Below are positions 52,996 through 60,734 of a stretch of DNA of 64,000 nucleotides, in pieces. This DNA is from Phycisphaerae bacterium. Its GTDB lineage: Bacteria; Planctomycetota; Phycisphaerae; SM23-33. The stretch covers positions 1-64,000 of the forward strand of contig JASLNT010000057.1 in NCBI GenBank assembly GCA_030745875.1, given 5' to 3'. The translations under genes were made by a program, and so were the position numbers. The notes beneath the pieces were generated by a model that had not been told where the DNA came from, made no database searches, and worked only from the letters and a program-made list of their open reading frames with translations. The first letter of the stretch is position 1. Each line of letters opens with the position of its first letter.

Positions 52996-54100
52996 AATGA
53001 AGAACATTCGAATGGTCGCCATCGCAGTCGGCCTGACAACCATCGCAATTCTAGCCGCCGACGCGTCGGCCTATTATCACCCCACAATCGGCCGCTTCAT
53101 CAGCCGCGACCCGGGCGCGGGTCGCAGTGCAACCCGCCCGACCGCAACCGCCAACTTCCCCCCGCGCGATCCAACAGGGAGCAAACAGTACGCCGATGGG
53201 ATGAATCTGTATGAGTATGTTCGCAGTAGACCGACTATCGCGACTGATCCGTCGGGGACCACGCTGGTCATTCACTGCAAAGCTCGGAAGGTGATTGAAA
53301 ACTCCCTGAAAGATGAAGGTGTGACAGGATATAGGAGATCTCAAGTTGCTGTAAAATCAGGCGGAGGGATCGGTGTACAGGATACACAAGCGGCGCGTAA
53401 GGAATACGACAGTTATTCGGGCAAGCCAAAGTACCAGAGTGCAAGGCTGGATTCTGAAATCATCGGCACGATGATCAGAAGCCCGCGTGTTTTCCGAATC
53501 AAGGGGAGTACGGCTACCGAGGCTCTGAGGAACTTGCATAATCACGCGAGAGTCCGCAAAAACGCGATTCGTGCGGCAAAGAACTTCAGGGCTGAATTCG
53601 GTGATTACGATTTTAACGACAAGTTTTGGGATTCTTCCAAAGGAATTCCAACACCGAAACCTGGAATGATGTACGATGCTTATGAAGACATCTGCAATAA
53701 TTCTTCTGGTTATACTATGCGCTGCCGAGCGGGCGCGGCCTCCAATGCAACGTGGGCTGCTATGCAAGTGAGAGGTCGGGAATGGACCAACAAGAATGTG
53801 ATGGGGAATATCGAAACGAGTTATCATTTGTTCTATAGGAGATCTGAAAAGGCCTTGCCAAAATGGGACTGGATTCCCGGCGATGTTGGTGAGATCAATA
53901 ATCCAGCCAAGAAGCCACCTTTAGGCCTGGAAGGCCAAAATCTTATTTATGTAGGGAACAACAATTGGTTTGGCCACACTGGTGGAGACCCTCGCTTCTT
54001 GGATATCGATGGATGGTTGAAGTGGTTCAGGAAGAAGGCTCCAAGAAGTACGTTGAACAGCCGCCGCCTGTATCCAAAGGAGGGTTTGACTCGTGATTAG
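52991..54100 (+). CDS. RHS-core protein with C-terminal Tgl-type transglutaminase domain (candidate toxin)
   Basis: This 369-residue exported protein has a signal peptide (MVAIAVGLTTIAILAADASA) followed at once by the RHS-associated core, YYHPTIGRFISRDPG and NLYEYVRSRPTIATDPSG. After about residue 90 the sequence is variable. Its last 140 residues match Bacillus spore-coat transglutaminase Tgl. The catalytic Cys245 lies in a DIxxN...YxxxC context, GDVGEINNP follows 52 residues on, and His329 is in NWFGHTGG. The Cys-His distance of 84 equals that of Tgl (C116-H200). The Tgl Glu187 position is Gln316. It overlaps the next gene by 8 nt. Protein cross-linking or deamidation is inferred. Confidence 0.75.
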   Translation: MRMKNIRMVAIAVGLTTIAILAADASAYYHPTIGRFISRDPGAGRSATRPTATANFPPRDPTGSKQYADGMNLYEYVRSRPTIATDPSGTTLVIHCKARKVIENSLKDEGVTGYRRSQVAVKSGGGIGVQDTQAARKEYDSYSGKPKYQSARLDSEIIGTMIRSPRVFRIKGSTATEALRNLHNHARVRKNAIRAAKNFRAEFGDYDFNDKFWDSSKGIPTPKPGMMYDAYEDICNNSSGYTMRCRAGAASNATWAAMQVRGREWTNKNVMGNIETSYHLFYRRSEKALPKWDWIPGDVGEINNPAKKPPLGLEGQNLIYVGNNNWFGHTGGDPRFLDIDGWLKWFRKKAPRSTLNSRRLYPKEGLTRD

Positions 54101-54695
54101 AGCCTTGGTCATGATTAGTCGCATGGTCGTGTTGGTGTTGATGGCGGCATGTTCTGTTATTGGTTGCGCATCTGCCGACAGTGCAGCAATTTCCGCTTGC
54201 GATGGTAAGGATGTTGACATCATGAAGTACGCTTCGCCTCCTCTGTTGCGCGGGCTCAAGGGTCGGCACGTCTACCCGCCGCCGAATATGGTGAATATCG
54301 CCCATGATGCATTCGTGCGATGTGAAAGAGGGGGGGATACGTCGTACGATTCTGCGGAATGGTTTTGGAACGGGCAAAGTGTTGGCGTCGGTCGCAAAGG
54401 CTGGAAGGGCATTAGTGACAAGCTTAGCGCGATGCGCAAAGGTGCGAAAGTGTTGTTCTTCCCTCGTCAGTACGTGATATTAAATGTCAGCACCAGTCGT
54501 TCCATTCTGATATGGCCGCCCTGGCAGGATCTGGATTTTCAGGAAATAGTCAGCAAGCGGGAATTGATTGCTATTTTCTCGGTTCGCGATGAAGAAGGCA
54601 ACGTATGTCCGATCCTAAGACCCCAGTACGAGCAGTGGGAGAGTATGCAAGGTAAATCTGAACCCGCGCGCCAGGCAGTCTCCGACCTGGACTGA
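54093..54695 (+). CDS. Lipoprotein coupled to the RHS-Tgl gene (candidate immunity protein)
   Basis: This 200-residue protein has no family that I recognise. The N-terminal signal ends in VIGC, a lipobox, so it would be attached to a membrane by Cys25. The body has PPPNMVNIAHDAFVRCE, an Arg/Lys/Gly-rich middle and FPRQYVILNVSTSRSILIW. The start is GTG with a full AAAGGAGG 9 nt upstream, inside the 3' end of the RHS gene. That coupling, the shared compartment and the gene order suggest immunity to the Tgl-type domain. No sequence evidence shows inhibition. Confidence 0.7.
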   Translation: MIRALVMISRMVVLVLMAACSVIGCASADSAAISACDGKDVDIMKYASPPLLRGLKGRHVYPPPNMVNIAHDAFVRCERGGDTSYDSAEWFWNGQSVGVGRKGWKGISDKLSAMRKGAKVLFFPRQYVILNVSTSRSILIWPPWQDLDFQEIVSKRELIAIFSVRDEEGNVCPILRPQYEQWESMQGKSEPARQAVSDLD

Positions 54696-54890
54696 CGACA
54701 CGATAAGGCAGTCGAAAAGCCCTAACGCAATCTTCACCAGCGTGACTACGCATCGCACCCCGTCCCGCCCCCCAAGTAAACGCCACAAAGACATACTCCT
54801 GCGGTCACAGACAGATGCAGGAACGCGCCCCCGCTAGTTCGGTAGTTATGCCGAAATAGGGGGGCATTGGACCCCAATGGCCCCCCCCGA
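54696..54890. other. Gap between the two RHS cassettes
   Basis: These 195 nt hold no gene. C-runs and short inverted patches are present. If the cassettes arose by tandem duplication, most of a second transglutaminase-like gene has been deleted from here. Confidence 0.4.
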
Positions 54891-54983
54891 TCGCACATTC
54901 CCCCAATACGCCAAACACCACAGCGCAGGCTGCTGCAACAACACCGTACGCCGATAATCATCCAGCCGCCGAGGTCGCAATAG
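54891..54983 (+). pseudogene. 3' remnant of a second transglutaminase-like gene
   Basis: Thirty codons plus TAG remain in the same frame as the tail of the intact gene: SHIPPIRQTPQ... against SHIPQIQQTPQ..., both ending QPPRSQ. The equal length with no gap shows descent from a full gene copy. Confidence 0.75.
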
Positions 54984-55032
54984 TGAACAGCGAACGATAT
55001 ACTGGAACGTATCGAAAGGATTCGAAGATGCG
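54891..55032 (+). repeat. RHS cassette repeat, copy B
   Basis: This is the partner of the segment at 52854-52995, of the same length and orientation. Divergence is concentrated in its first 41 bp (about 10 differences); the part holding the cassette's start region is nearly identical. Confidence 0.85.
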
Positions 55033-55122
55033 GATTGGTTTGGATACCTGCAGACTGGCGACGTGTACGGGGGCCACGAGAGCTTCATATGGGAAAGAAT
55101 ATGGCCAAAGGAGAAGAAGTGA
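55028..55122 (+). pseudogene. Collapsed second RHS-core gene
   Basis: The conserved start ATG and first codons are followed directly by what looks like the end of another C-terminal domain, in a different frame: WFGYLQTGDVYGGHESFIWE to a TGA at 55120-55122. Signal peptide, RHS core and most of the effector domain are gone. The TGA overlaps the GTG of the next gene, the same coupling as in the intact cassette. Confidence 0.65.
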
Positions 55123-55733
55123 CACTTTTCTCACGGTTCAAACAACTTGCACTTGTCGGGAGCATTGTAGTGGGGCTATGCATAACGGTGCTTCTTGCGG
55201 GTAAATCCCGGGCTCCTGCGGAGGAACTCTACGCAACCACTGTGGGTATGCGCCATAAGGTTGGTCCCGTCCGTACACAGGCAGCTAAGATGTTGGCGGT
55301 GCATCCTGAAGCTGAGCCGTGGCTCGTCCTTCTGTTCGTCTCGTCACAGGTGGTGAAAACAGGTGACGAAGACGAGCAGGCGAGGCAAAAAGCACTACAT
55401 CAGTTCGATCTCGGAATGGTGGCCGTCGTTTTGGGAAATCTCCCAAAGGACGTCAGTCCTTCGGTCTTGTGGGCGTTGACGTATTTGTTGCATGAGAAGG
55501 GCAAAGGGAGATGGTCCGAAGACACCGGAGTGATTCTACTGAGGCGGCATACCTCACATGTAAGCCCACCCATTCGACAGCTAGCCAGGAAGTGCTTGAA
55601 GGATCGACTTGGCGCCGACTATGAACGGGACGTTTCGGCGTGGCGGGCGGCGATCATGAAGAGGAAGGCGAACAAAAGCCGTAAGGCAGATACTAAGGCG
55701 CAGGCCGAAACTCAGCCCGCAAGAGCCAAATAA
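55119..55733 (+). CDS. Membrane-anchored protein, orphan of the second RHS cassette
   Basis: This 204-residue protein has an N-terminal membrane anchor (LALVGSIVVGLCITVLLAG). A helical body follows (AAKMLAVHPEAEPWLVLLFV; VAVVLGNLPKDVSPSVLWALTYLLH; PIRQLARKCLKDRLG) that could be HEAT-like, and then a basic Lys/Ala-rich tail. GTG is preferred as start because AAAGGAG stands 5 nt before it; ATGs exist 6 and 10 codons upstream. It occupies the place that the lipoprotein has in the first cassette but shares no sequence with it, as expected if each protects against a different effector. Function unproven. Confidence 0.62.
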   Translation: MTLFSRFKQLALVGSIVVGLCITVLLAGKSRAPAEELYATTVGMRHKVGPVRTQAAKMLAVHPEAEPWLVLLFVSSQVVKTGDEDEQARQKALHQFDLGMVAVVLGNLPKDVSPSVLWALTYLLHEKGKGRWSEDTGVILLRRHTSHVSPPIRQLARKCLKDRLGADYERDVSAWRAAIMKRKANKSRKADTKAQAETQPARAK

Positions 55734-55759
55734 CTGAATATGCGACTTGGCTTTGAGGC

Positions 55760-57187
55760 TCAGAGATACAGATCTCTCTTGTCGGTGGTGCGTATTTGCT
55801 CCAGCCTGTTCAGGAGGTCCGCCTTTTCCGATGAATCGGGGATCTTCTCCAGTTCGGTTTCGACCAGGGCGAGTCCCGCCTGGCGGGTCTTCGGCGAGGC
55901 GTAGTCCACCAGGTACTCCATCAGCGTGGTCAGCGCGTTTGGCGTGCAGAAGCGTTTGATGAATCCGGGTATCGCAAACTCCATGAAATGCTCGCCGGTG
56001 CGACCCAGGCGGTAGCACGCGGTGCAGAAGCTTGGCACGTACCCGTCGGTCAGCAGTTCGCGCATCACCCCGTCGAGGCTGCGAACGTCGCCCAGTTCAA
56101 ACTGTTCGCGGTCTGTGCTTTGGGTATCGCAGGCGTCTTGGGCGTATCCGCCCAGTTCGATCCGAGATCCGGCGTCGATCTGAGAGACGCCGAACTCCAT
56201 GACCCGGCGCCGTATTTCCGCATTCTCCCGAGCGGTGAGTATCAACCCGGTGTACGGAACAGCCAATCGCAGCACGGCCACCAATCGTACGAAATCCTCA
56301 TCGTTGACCAGCGGGAAGCGATCGAGCGATATTCCGTGGGCCGGTTGGAGGCGCGGGAAACTTATCGTATGGGGCCCCACACCGTATTTCTCGTGCAGCT
56401 CCACTGCGTGAGACACCAGCCCCAGAACCTCGAACCTCCAGTCATACAGCCCGAACAGCGCGCCTATGCCGACGTCGTCGCAGCCGGCTTCCATCGCCCG
56501 ATTGAGCGAATCCAGACGCCAGAGGTAGTCGCTCTTGCGCGTGCCGGAGGGGTGGATTTCAGCGAATGTCCCGTGATGGTAGGTCTCCTGGAACACCTGG
56601 TAGGTTCCGATGCCGGCTTGGCGCATGACCTTGTAACCGTCGTGGTCCAGGGGGGCGGCGTTTATGTTGACGCGTCTGATCTCCCCGCGCCCCGACGTGG
56701 TGGAGTAGACCTGTCTAACCGTTCGGGCCATGAATTCCGCGTCGTATCGCGGATGTTCGCCGAACACCAGGATCAGCCTTTTATGGCCCCGATCCTCAAG
56801 GGCGGTGACTTCGGCGGTGATTTCGTCCGGGGTCAGCGTCCGCCGGATCGCCTCGGCGTTGCTGCGACGAAACGCGCAGTACATGCAGTCGTTTACGCAA
56901 TCGTTTCCGATATACAGCGGGGCGAACAGCACGATGCGATTCCCATAGACGTTGCGCTTCAGCGTACGTGCGGCTTGGAATATCTCTTCGATGAGTTCGG
57001 GGTCTTCGCAACGGAGCAAAGCCGACGTCTCAGCAACGCTCAGGGGCTCCTTCGCCAGAGATTTGGCGATTATGTCGCCGATGGCCTGCGGTTGGGGCGG
57101 CGGTCCGGCTAGGAGGCTGCTGAGGCGCCCTTCATCGATGAAGTCCACCGCGCCTTCGCTGAGTTTTGGTGAGGTTATCGGACACAT
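55760..57187 (-). CDS. hydG: [FeFe]-hydrogenase maturase HydG
   Basis: This is a 475-residue radical SAM tyrosine lyase that makes CO and cyanide for the H-cluster. The SAM cluster is C97-C101-C104 in GNDCVNDCMYCAFRR. The second cluster uses the C-terminal CTACYRLGRTGEHF ... RFC pattern, which separates HydG from ThiH. VNINAAPLDHDGYKVMRQAGIGTYQVFQETYH is a typical barrel segment. GGAGAC lies 7 nt before the ATG. Its start overlaps the hydE end by 13 nt. Last gene of rex-hydE-hydG, converging on the RHS locus. Confidence 0.96.
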   Translation of the reverse strand: MCPITSPKLSEGAVDFIDEGRLSSLLAGPPPQPQAIGDIIAKSLAKEPLSVAETSALLRCEDPELIEEIFQAARTLKRNVYGNRIVLFAPLYIGNDCVNDCMYCAFRRSNAEAIRRTLTPDEITAEVTALEDRGHKRLILVFGEHPRYDAEFMARTVRQVYSTTSGRGEIRRVNINAAPLDHDGYKVMRQAGIGTYQVFQETYHHGTFAEIHPSGTRKSDYLWRLDSLNRAMEAGCDDVGIGALFGLYDWRFEVLGLVSHAVELHEKYGVGPHTISFPRLQPAHGISLDRFPLVNDEDFVRLVAVLRLAVPYTGLILTARENAEIRRRVMEFGVSQIDAGSRIELGGYAQDACDTQSTDREQFELGDVRSLDGVMRELLTDGYVPSFCTACYRLGRTGEHFMEFAIPGFIKRFCTPNALTTLMEYLVDYASPKTRQAGLALVETELEKIPDSSEKADLLNRLEQIRTTDKRDLYL

Positions 57188-58245
57188 GTTGCGTCTCCGG
57201 AAGCTTTTATGCTTCGTGCGGTGTAGCCCGGTGAGGACCCGGGTCCGGAGCCAACCGATCTTCCGAGGGATTCTATGCGCCTTGTCATGCACGAATGACA
57301 CTGTTGGGCGGTTTCGCGTATGCACGCCTTGGACGGATATATCTCGTACATTGGACGATACTGCTGCGGTGTGAGATTCGGCATGACAACGTTTGCTCCG
57401 CGCAACAGTCCAAGCTCCCGTCCCTCAGCCAGGTTCAAAGTAGCCAGCGCCGAAGTCGACGGTATGTTCGAAAGCGGGCAAACCAGCCTCGCCAACGCCA
57501 TCACGCGATAGGTCAGTTCTTCGGTCGCCGGGGTCTGGTCGGGTCCGGATGAATCCTCGCGGCCGACGGGGGTGTCGGGATGCGGGATGTACGGACCGAG
57601 TCCGATCATGTCGAGGTCCAACCGTGCGAAGGTCTCCACATCCCGCGCCAGGTCTTCGTACGTCTGGCCCGGAATGCCCACCATTACTCCCGAACCGATC
57701 TCGTAACCCATATCCGCCATCCGCAGGAGCATCGCCTCGCGGTCGCTGCGCTTGCCGGGCAGGGGCGGGTGAATGTGGTCAAACAGGCGGCGGTTGGATG
57801 TTTCAAAGCGGAGCAGGAACCTGTCGGCTCCGGCCGATCGCCAGCCGGCCAGTTCCTCATCGCTGCGCTCGCCAAGCGACAGAGTCACCGCCAGGGGCGT
57901 GGCGGATTTTATTTCGGCCACCAGATCTCCAATGAACTCGGCGGTCCAGGCGGGGTCTTCTCCGGCCTGGATCACCACCGTTCCATAACCGTATTCCACC
58001 GCCTGGGCGACACAATCGAGTATCTCGGACCTGGACATGCGATATCTCTGCAGGTCGCTTCGCGATGCGTTCAGCCCGCAGTATCCGCAGCGGCGGACGC
58101 AGTGATTGCCGATCTCGATCAGCCCTCGCAAATGCACCTGGTCGCCAACGTTGTCGCGGCGCACTTCATCGGCGCGAGCCCAGAGCTCTGTAAGAATCTC
58201 GGGGTCTTCCTCTCTGAGCCAACGGATTATTTCGGCGTGATCCAT
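57175..58245 (-). CDS. hydE: [FeFe]-hydrogenase maturase HydE
   Basis: This is a 356-residue radical SAM enzyme that processes the cysteine-bound Fe(CO)2CN synthon toward the H-cluster. The SAM cluster is C49-C53-C56 in EIGNHCVRRCGYCGLN. GTVVIQAGEDPAWT, SLGERSDEEL, RFETSNRRLFDHIHP and GVMVGIPGQTYEDLA follow the HydE pattern, and a C-terminal QQCHSC may hold an auxiliary cluster. It lies 81 nt after rex and overlaps hydG. Confidence 0.95.
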   Translation of the reverse strand: MDHAEIIRWLREEDPEILTELWARADEVRRDNVGDQVHLRGLIEIGNHCVRRCGYCGLNASRSDLQRYRMSRSEILDCVAQAVEYGYGTVVIQAGEDPAWTAEFIGDLVAEIKSATPLAVTLSLGERSDEELAGWRSAGADRFLLRFETSNRRLFDHIHPPLPGKRSDREAMLLRMADMGYEIGSGVMVGIPGQTYEDLARDVETFARLDLDMIGLGPYIPHPDTPVGREDSSGPDQTPATEELTYRVMALARLVCPLSNIPSTSALATLNLAEGRELGLLRGANVVMPNLTPQQYRPMYEIYPSKACIRETAQQCHSCMTRRIESLGRSVGSGPGSSPGYTARSIKASGDATCVR

Positions 58246-58326
58246 CTCTTCAGCGGTATTTACGCTCTCTGCGGCGGCCTCTGGACTGTCGCTCCCGCGT
58301 CGGGGTCGACGGTCAATCCGTCCATT

Positions 58327-58965
58327 CTAGGCTTCCGGGGCGTTGGGGTTGGTGTCTGATCGAACGAAAAACGCGACTTTCTCCATCGATGTCGTCAAAT
58401 CAACGTGCTCGACGTACACATTTTCGGGAAAGTGCAAACGTTTCGGAGCGAAATTCAGTATGCCCGTCACGCCGGCGTCAACGAGCTTGTCGCCCACCTC
58501 CTGGGCGATGTCGGCAGGGACGGTGATAACGCCCAGACGTATGTCCATGCGAGCTACTGTTGTCTTGAGGTCCGCGATATCGTAGCAGGGGCGGTTGCAT
58601 ATTTCCGAACCAATCTTGTTCGGATCATTATCGAAAGAAGCCGCTATCCGCAGCTTCGGGCGCCTGCTCTCAAAATACGACATGATCGCTCGCCCCAGAT
58701 TGCCCGCGCCAACGACAGCTGCGCGCGTACCGCTTGGATTGTCGAGGAAGCTGTTGATGCTTTCGGCCAGATCGGCCACTTCGTACCCCTTGGCGGGACT
58801 GCCCGAGTACCCGATCGACATCAAATCGCGCCTGACCTGCGGCGCCGTACCGCCAGCCATACTCGCCAACTCATGCGAGTAAATATTCTGACGATTCTCG
58901 GCCAGCAAACCCGCCAGAAGGCGACGATACAGGCTCAAACGTCCAATGGTCTTTTCTGATACCAA
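58327..58965 (-). CDS. rex: Redox-sensing transcriptional repressor Rex
   Basis: This 212-residue repressor senses the NADH/NAD+ ratio. The N-terminal winged helix (RLSLYRRLLAGLLAEN, then ELASMAGGTAPQVRRDLMSIG) binds DNA. The Rossmann domain has AAVVGAGNLGRAIMSYF and SFDNDPNKIG. TTG is the start, with GGAG 9 nt upstream. It leads the hydE-hydG operon, and a matching Rex operator lies over the promoter. Autoregulation together with hydrogenase maturation is therefore supported by sequence. Confidence 0.95.
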   Translation of the reverse strand: MVSEKTIGRLSLYRRLLAGLLAENRQNIYSHELASMAGGTAPQVRRDLMSIGYSGSPAKGYEVADLAESINSFLDNPSGTRAAVVGAGNLGRAIMSYFESRRPKLRIAASFDNDPNKIGSEICNRPCYDIADLKTTVARMDIRLGVITVPADIAQEVGDKLVDAGVTGILNFAPKRLHFPENVYVEHVDLTTSMEKVAFFVRSDTNPNAPEA

Positions 58966-59113
58966 CGCTCAAATCTCCAGGCGTTGTGAGACACCATCGC
59001 TCATACGCCGGTAAGTTACGAATTTCAATCCATGTCGCTATCGGGCCGAGCGGGATAACCCGATGCAAAACAGACCCGTGCGAATTCCGCAGTTTCCGGA
59101 CACGCGGAGAAGG

Positions 59114-59131
59114 CTGTGAACTTTTTCACAG
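59114..59131. promoter_or_regulatory. Rex operator
   Basis: CTGTGAACTTTTTCACAG is an inverted repeat that matches the Rex consensus TTGTGAANNNNTTCACAA at all but the two outer bases. It covers the predicted start point of rex and lies 180 nt before aspA on the other strand, so it could control both directions. Confidence 0.88.
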
Positions 59132-59136
59132 GCACT

Positions 59137-59165
59137 ATAGTATACAGCTTGCACCAGAAAGTCAA
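59137..59165 (-). promoter_or_regulatory. Promoter of rex-hydE-hydG
   Basis: On the minus strand TTGACT, 17 nt and TACTAT, directly upstream of the Rex operator. It predicts a 5' leader of about 165 nt before rex. Confidence 0.6.
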
Positions 59166-59309
59166 CTCACTTGAACGTATCTCCCGCCATGTGTGTGCGC
59201 CGAAGGCGAACCGGTTAACCGCGGGCCGGAGATTTGGCGGTGTAAGATCAGGGGCTGTTTTGATATCATAGCGGCGCTTGGCGATCCCCCGAGACGCAAG
59301 GACAGCAAT

Positions 59310-60731
59310 ATGCCCGACTATCGCACGGAAACCGATTCGCTCGGTTCGCTGGAAATCCCCGCCGATGCGCTGCATGGAATTCACACGCAACGGGCCGTTG
59401 AGAATTTCCCGCTTACCGGCCGACCGGTCAACGCAGAACTGATCGGCGCCTACGGCGCGGTTAAGCTGGCGTGCGCACGGACCAACCGCGAACTTGGCAT
59501 GTGGGACGATGCGACATTTGAGGCGATTCAATCGGCGTGCGAGGAGATGGCCCGCGGCGAGTTGGACGAGCACATTATTGTCGATGCGCTGCAGGGCGGA
59601 GCGGGCACCTCTACGAACATGAACGTAAACGAAGTGCTCGCCAACCGAGCGTTGCAGATACTCTCCAATCCGCTCGGTGATTATCAGACCATCAGTCCGT
59701 TGGACGACATTAACGCACACCAGTCCACAAACGATACTTATCCGACGGCGTTGAAGGTTGCGGCGATGAACATGCTGACCGGGCTGGAGCGCAAGGTCGT
59801 GGCGCTGCTCGAGGAATTTCAGCGTCAGGAGAAAGCGTGCGCGGATATTGTGAAAGTCGCCCGCACGCAGTACCAGGACGCGGTTCTGATAACGCTCGGA
59901 CGGGAGATGGGCGCCTACGCCGAGGCCTTCGGGCGCGATCGATGGCGAATATACAAGTGCAACGAGCGCTTGCGGGTGGTGAATCTGGGCGGGACGGCCG
60001 TTGGGACAGGACTCGGAGCGCCCAGACAGTTTATCTTCCAGGCTGTGGAGCACCTGCGGACCATTACCTCACTCGGGCTGGCCCGGGCCGAGAACCTGGT
60101 GGAAGCCACCCAGAACACGGACGTTTTCGTAGAAGTCAGCGGAATACTGAAAGCCCTGGCGTCGAATCTGCTGAAAACCGCCGGTGACCTGAGGCTGCTT
60201 TCGTCGGGACCGGCGGCCGGGCTGGGCGAAATCTCCCTTCCGCCCCGACAGGCGGGATCGTCGATTATGCCCGGAAAGGTCAACCCCGTAATACCCGAAG
60301 CCGTCAGCCAGGCCGCTATGGTCGTGATGGCCAACGATCAAGTAATCGCCCAGGCCTGCTCCGCCGGTTCGCTGGAACTGAACGCATTCATGCCGCTTAT
60401 CGCAGATTCGCTGCTGGGGAGCCTGGGCCTGTTGACCGGCGCATGCGAGATACTCCGCAGCAGGTGTGTCGAGGGGATTGAACCCAACACTGCGGTCTGC
60501 GGAGCGAATGTCGACGGCGCCACGGCGACGATAACCGCCCTGGTTGAAACCATCGGATACCAAGCCGCCGAAGAGGTCGCCCGACAAGCCCGGGACGGCG
60601 CTAAATCCATACGCCGGATTGTTATCGACCTGGAGTTGCTGACGGGCGGGCAGTTCGACGAACTGGTTTCTCCGCAGCGCGTGATGAGGCTCGGCTCGGT
60701 TCCGAAACCCAATGATGAGCGAGGCTCCTGA
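59310..60731 (+). CDS. aspA: Aspartate ammonia-lyase (fumarase/aspartase family)
   Basis: This 473-residue enzyme releases ammonia from aspartate to give fumarate. Motifs are GGAGTSTNMNVNEVLANRAL, DDINAHQSTNDTYPTALKVAA and the signature GSSIMPGKVNPVIPEA near residue 315. AAGGAC lies 7 nt before the ATG. It is followed 3 nt later by hydF, and it faces rex-hydEG. From what I know of these loci, ammonia-lyase genes recur next to hydEFG, where the ammonia may feed the bridging azadithiolate ligand. Fumarase activity cannot be excluded by sequence alone. Confidence 0.9.
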   Translation: MPDYRTETDSLGSLEIPADALHGIHTQRAVENFPLTGRPVNAELIGAYGAVKLACARTNRELGMWDDATFEAIQSACEEMARGELDEHIIVDALQGGAGTSTNMNVNEVLANRALQILSNPLGDYQTISPLDDINAHQSTNDTYPTALKVAAMNMLTGLERKVVALLEEFQRQEKACADIVKVARTQYQDAVLITLGREMGAYAEAFGRDRWRIYKCNERLRVVNLGGTAVGTGLGAPRQFIFQAVEHLRTITSLGLARAENLVEATQNTDVFVEVSGILKALASNLLKTAGDLRLLSSGPAAGLGEISLPPRQAGSSIMPGKVNPVIPEAVSQAAMVVMANDQVIAQACSAGSLELNAFMPLIADSLLGSLGLLTGACEILRSRCVEGIEPNTAVCGANVDGATATITALVETIGYQAAEEVARQARDGAKSIRRIVIDLELLTGGQFDELVSPQRVMRLGSVPKPNDERGS

Positions 60732-60734
60732 CAC

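Noticed and set aside
52854..55032. A transposon or integron attachment site causing the 142-bp repeat
   Set aside because: No terminal inverted repeats, target duplications or recombinase gene are present, and the repeat keeps the frames of two genes, which fits tandem duplication.
54983..55204. A 73-codon frame opening at the conserved start of the second RHS cassette
   Set aside because: It keeps only the first codons of the RHS gene. The rest is the wrong frame of the toxin tail and of the downstream gene, so it is a by-product of the deletion.
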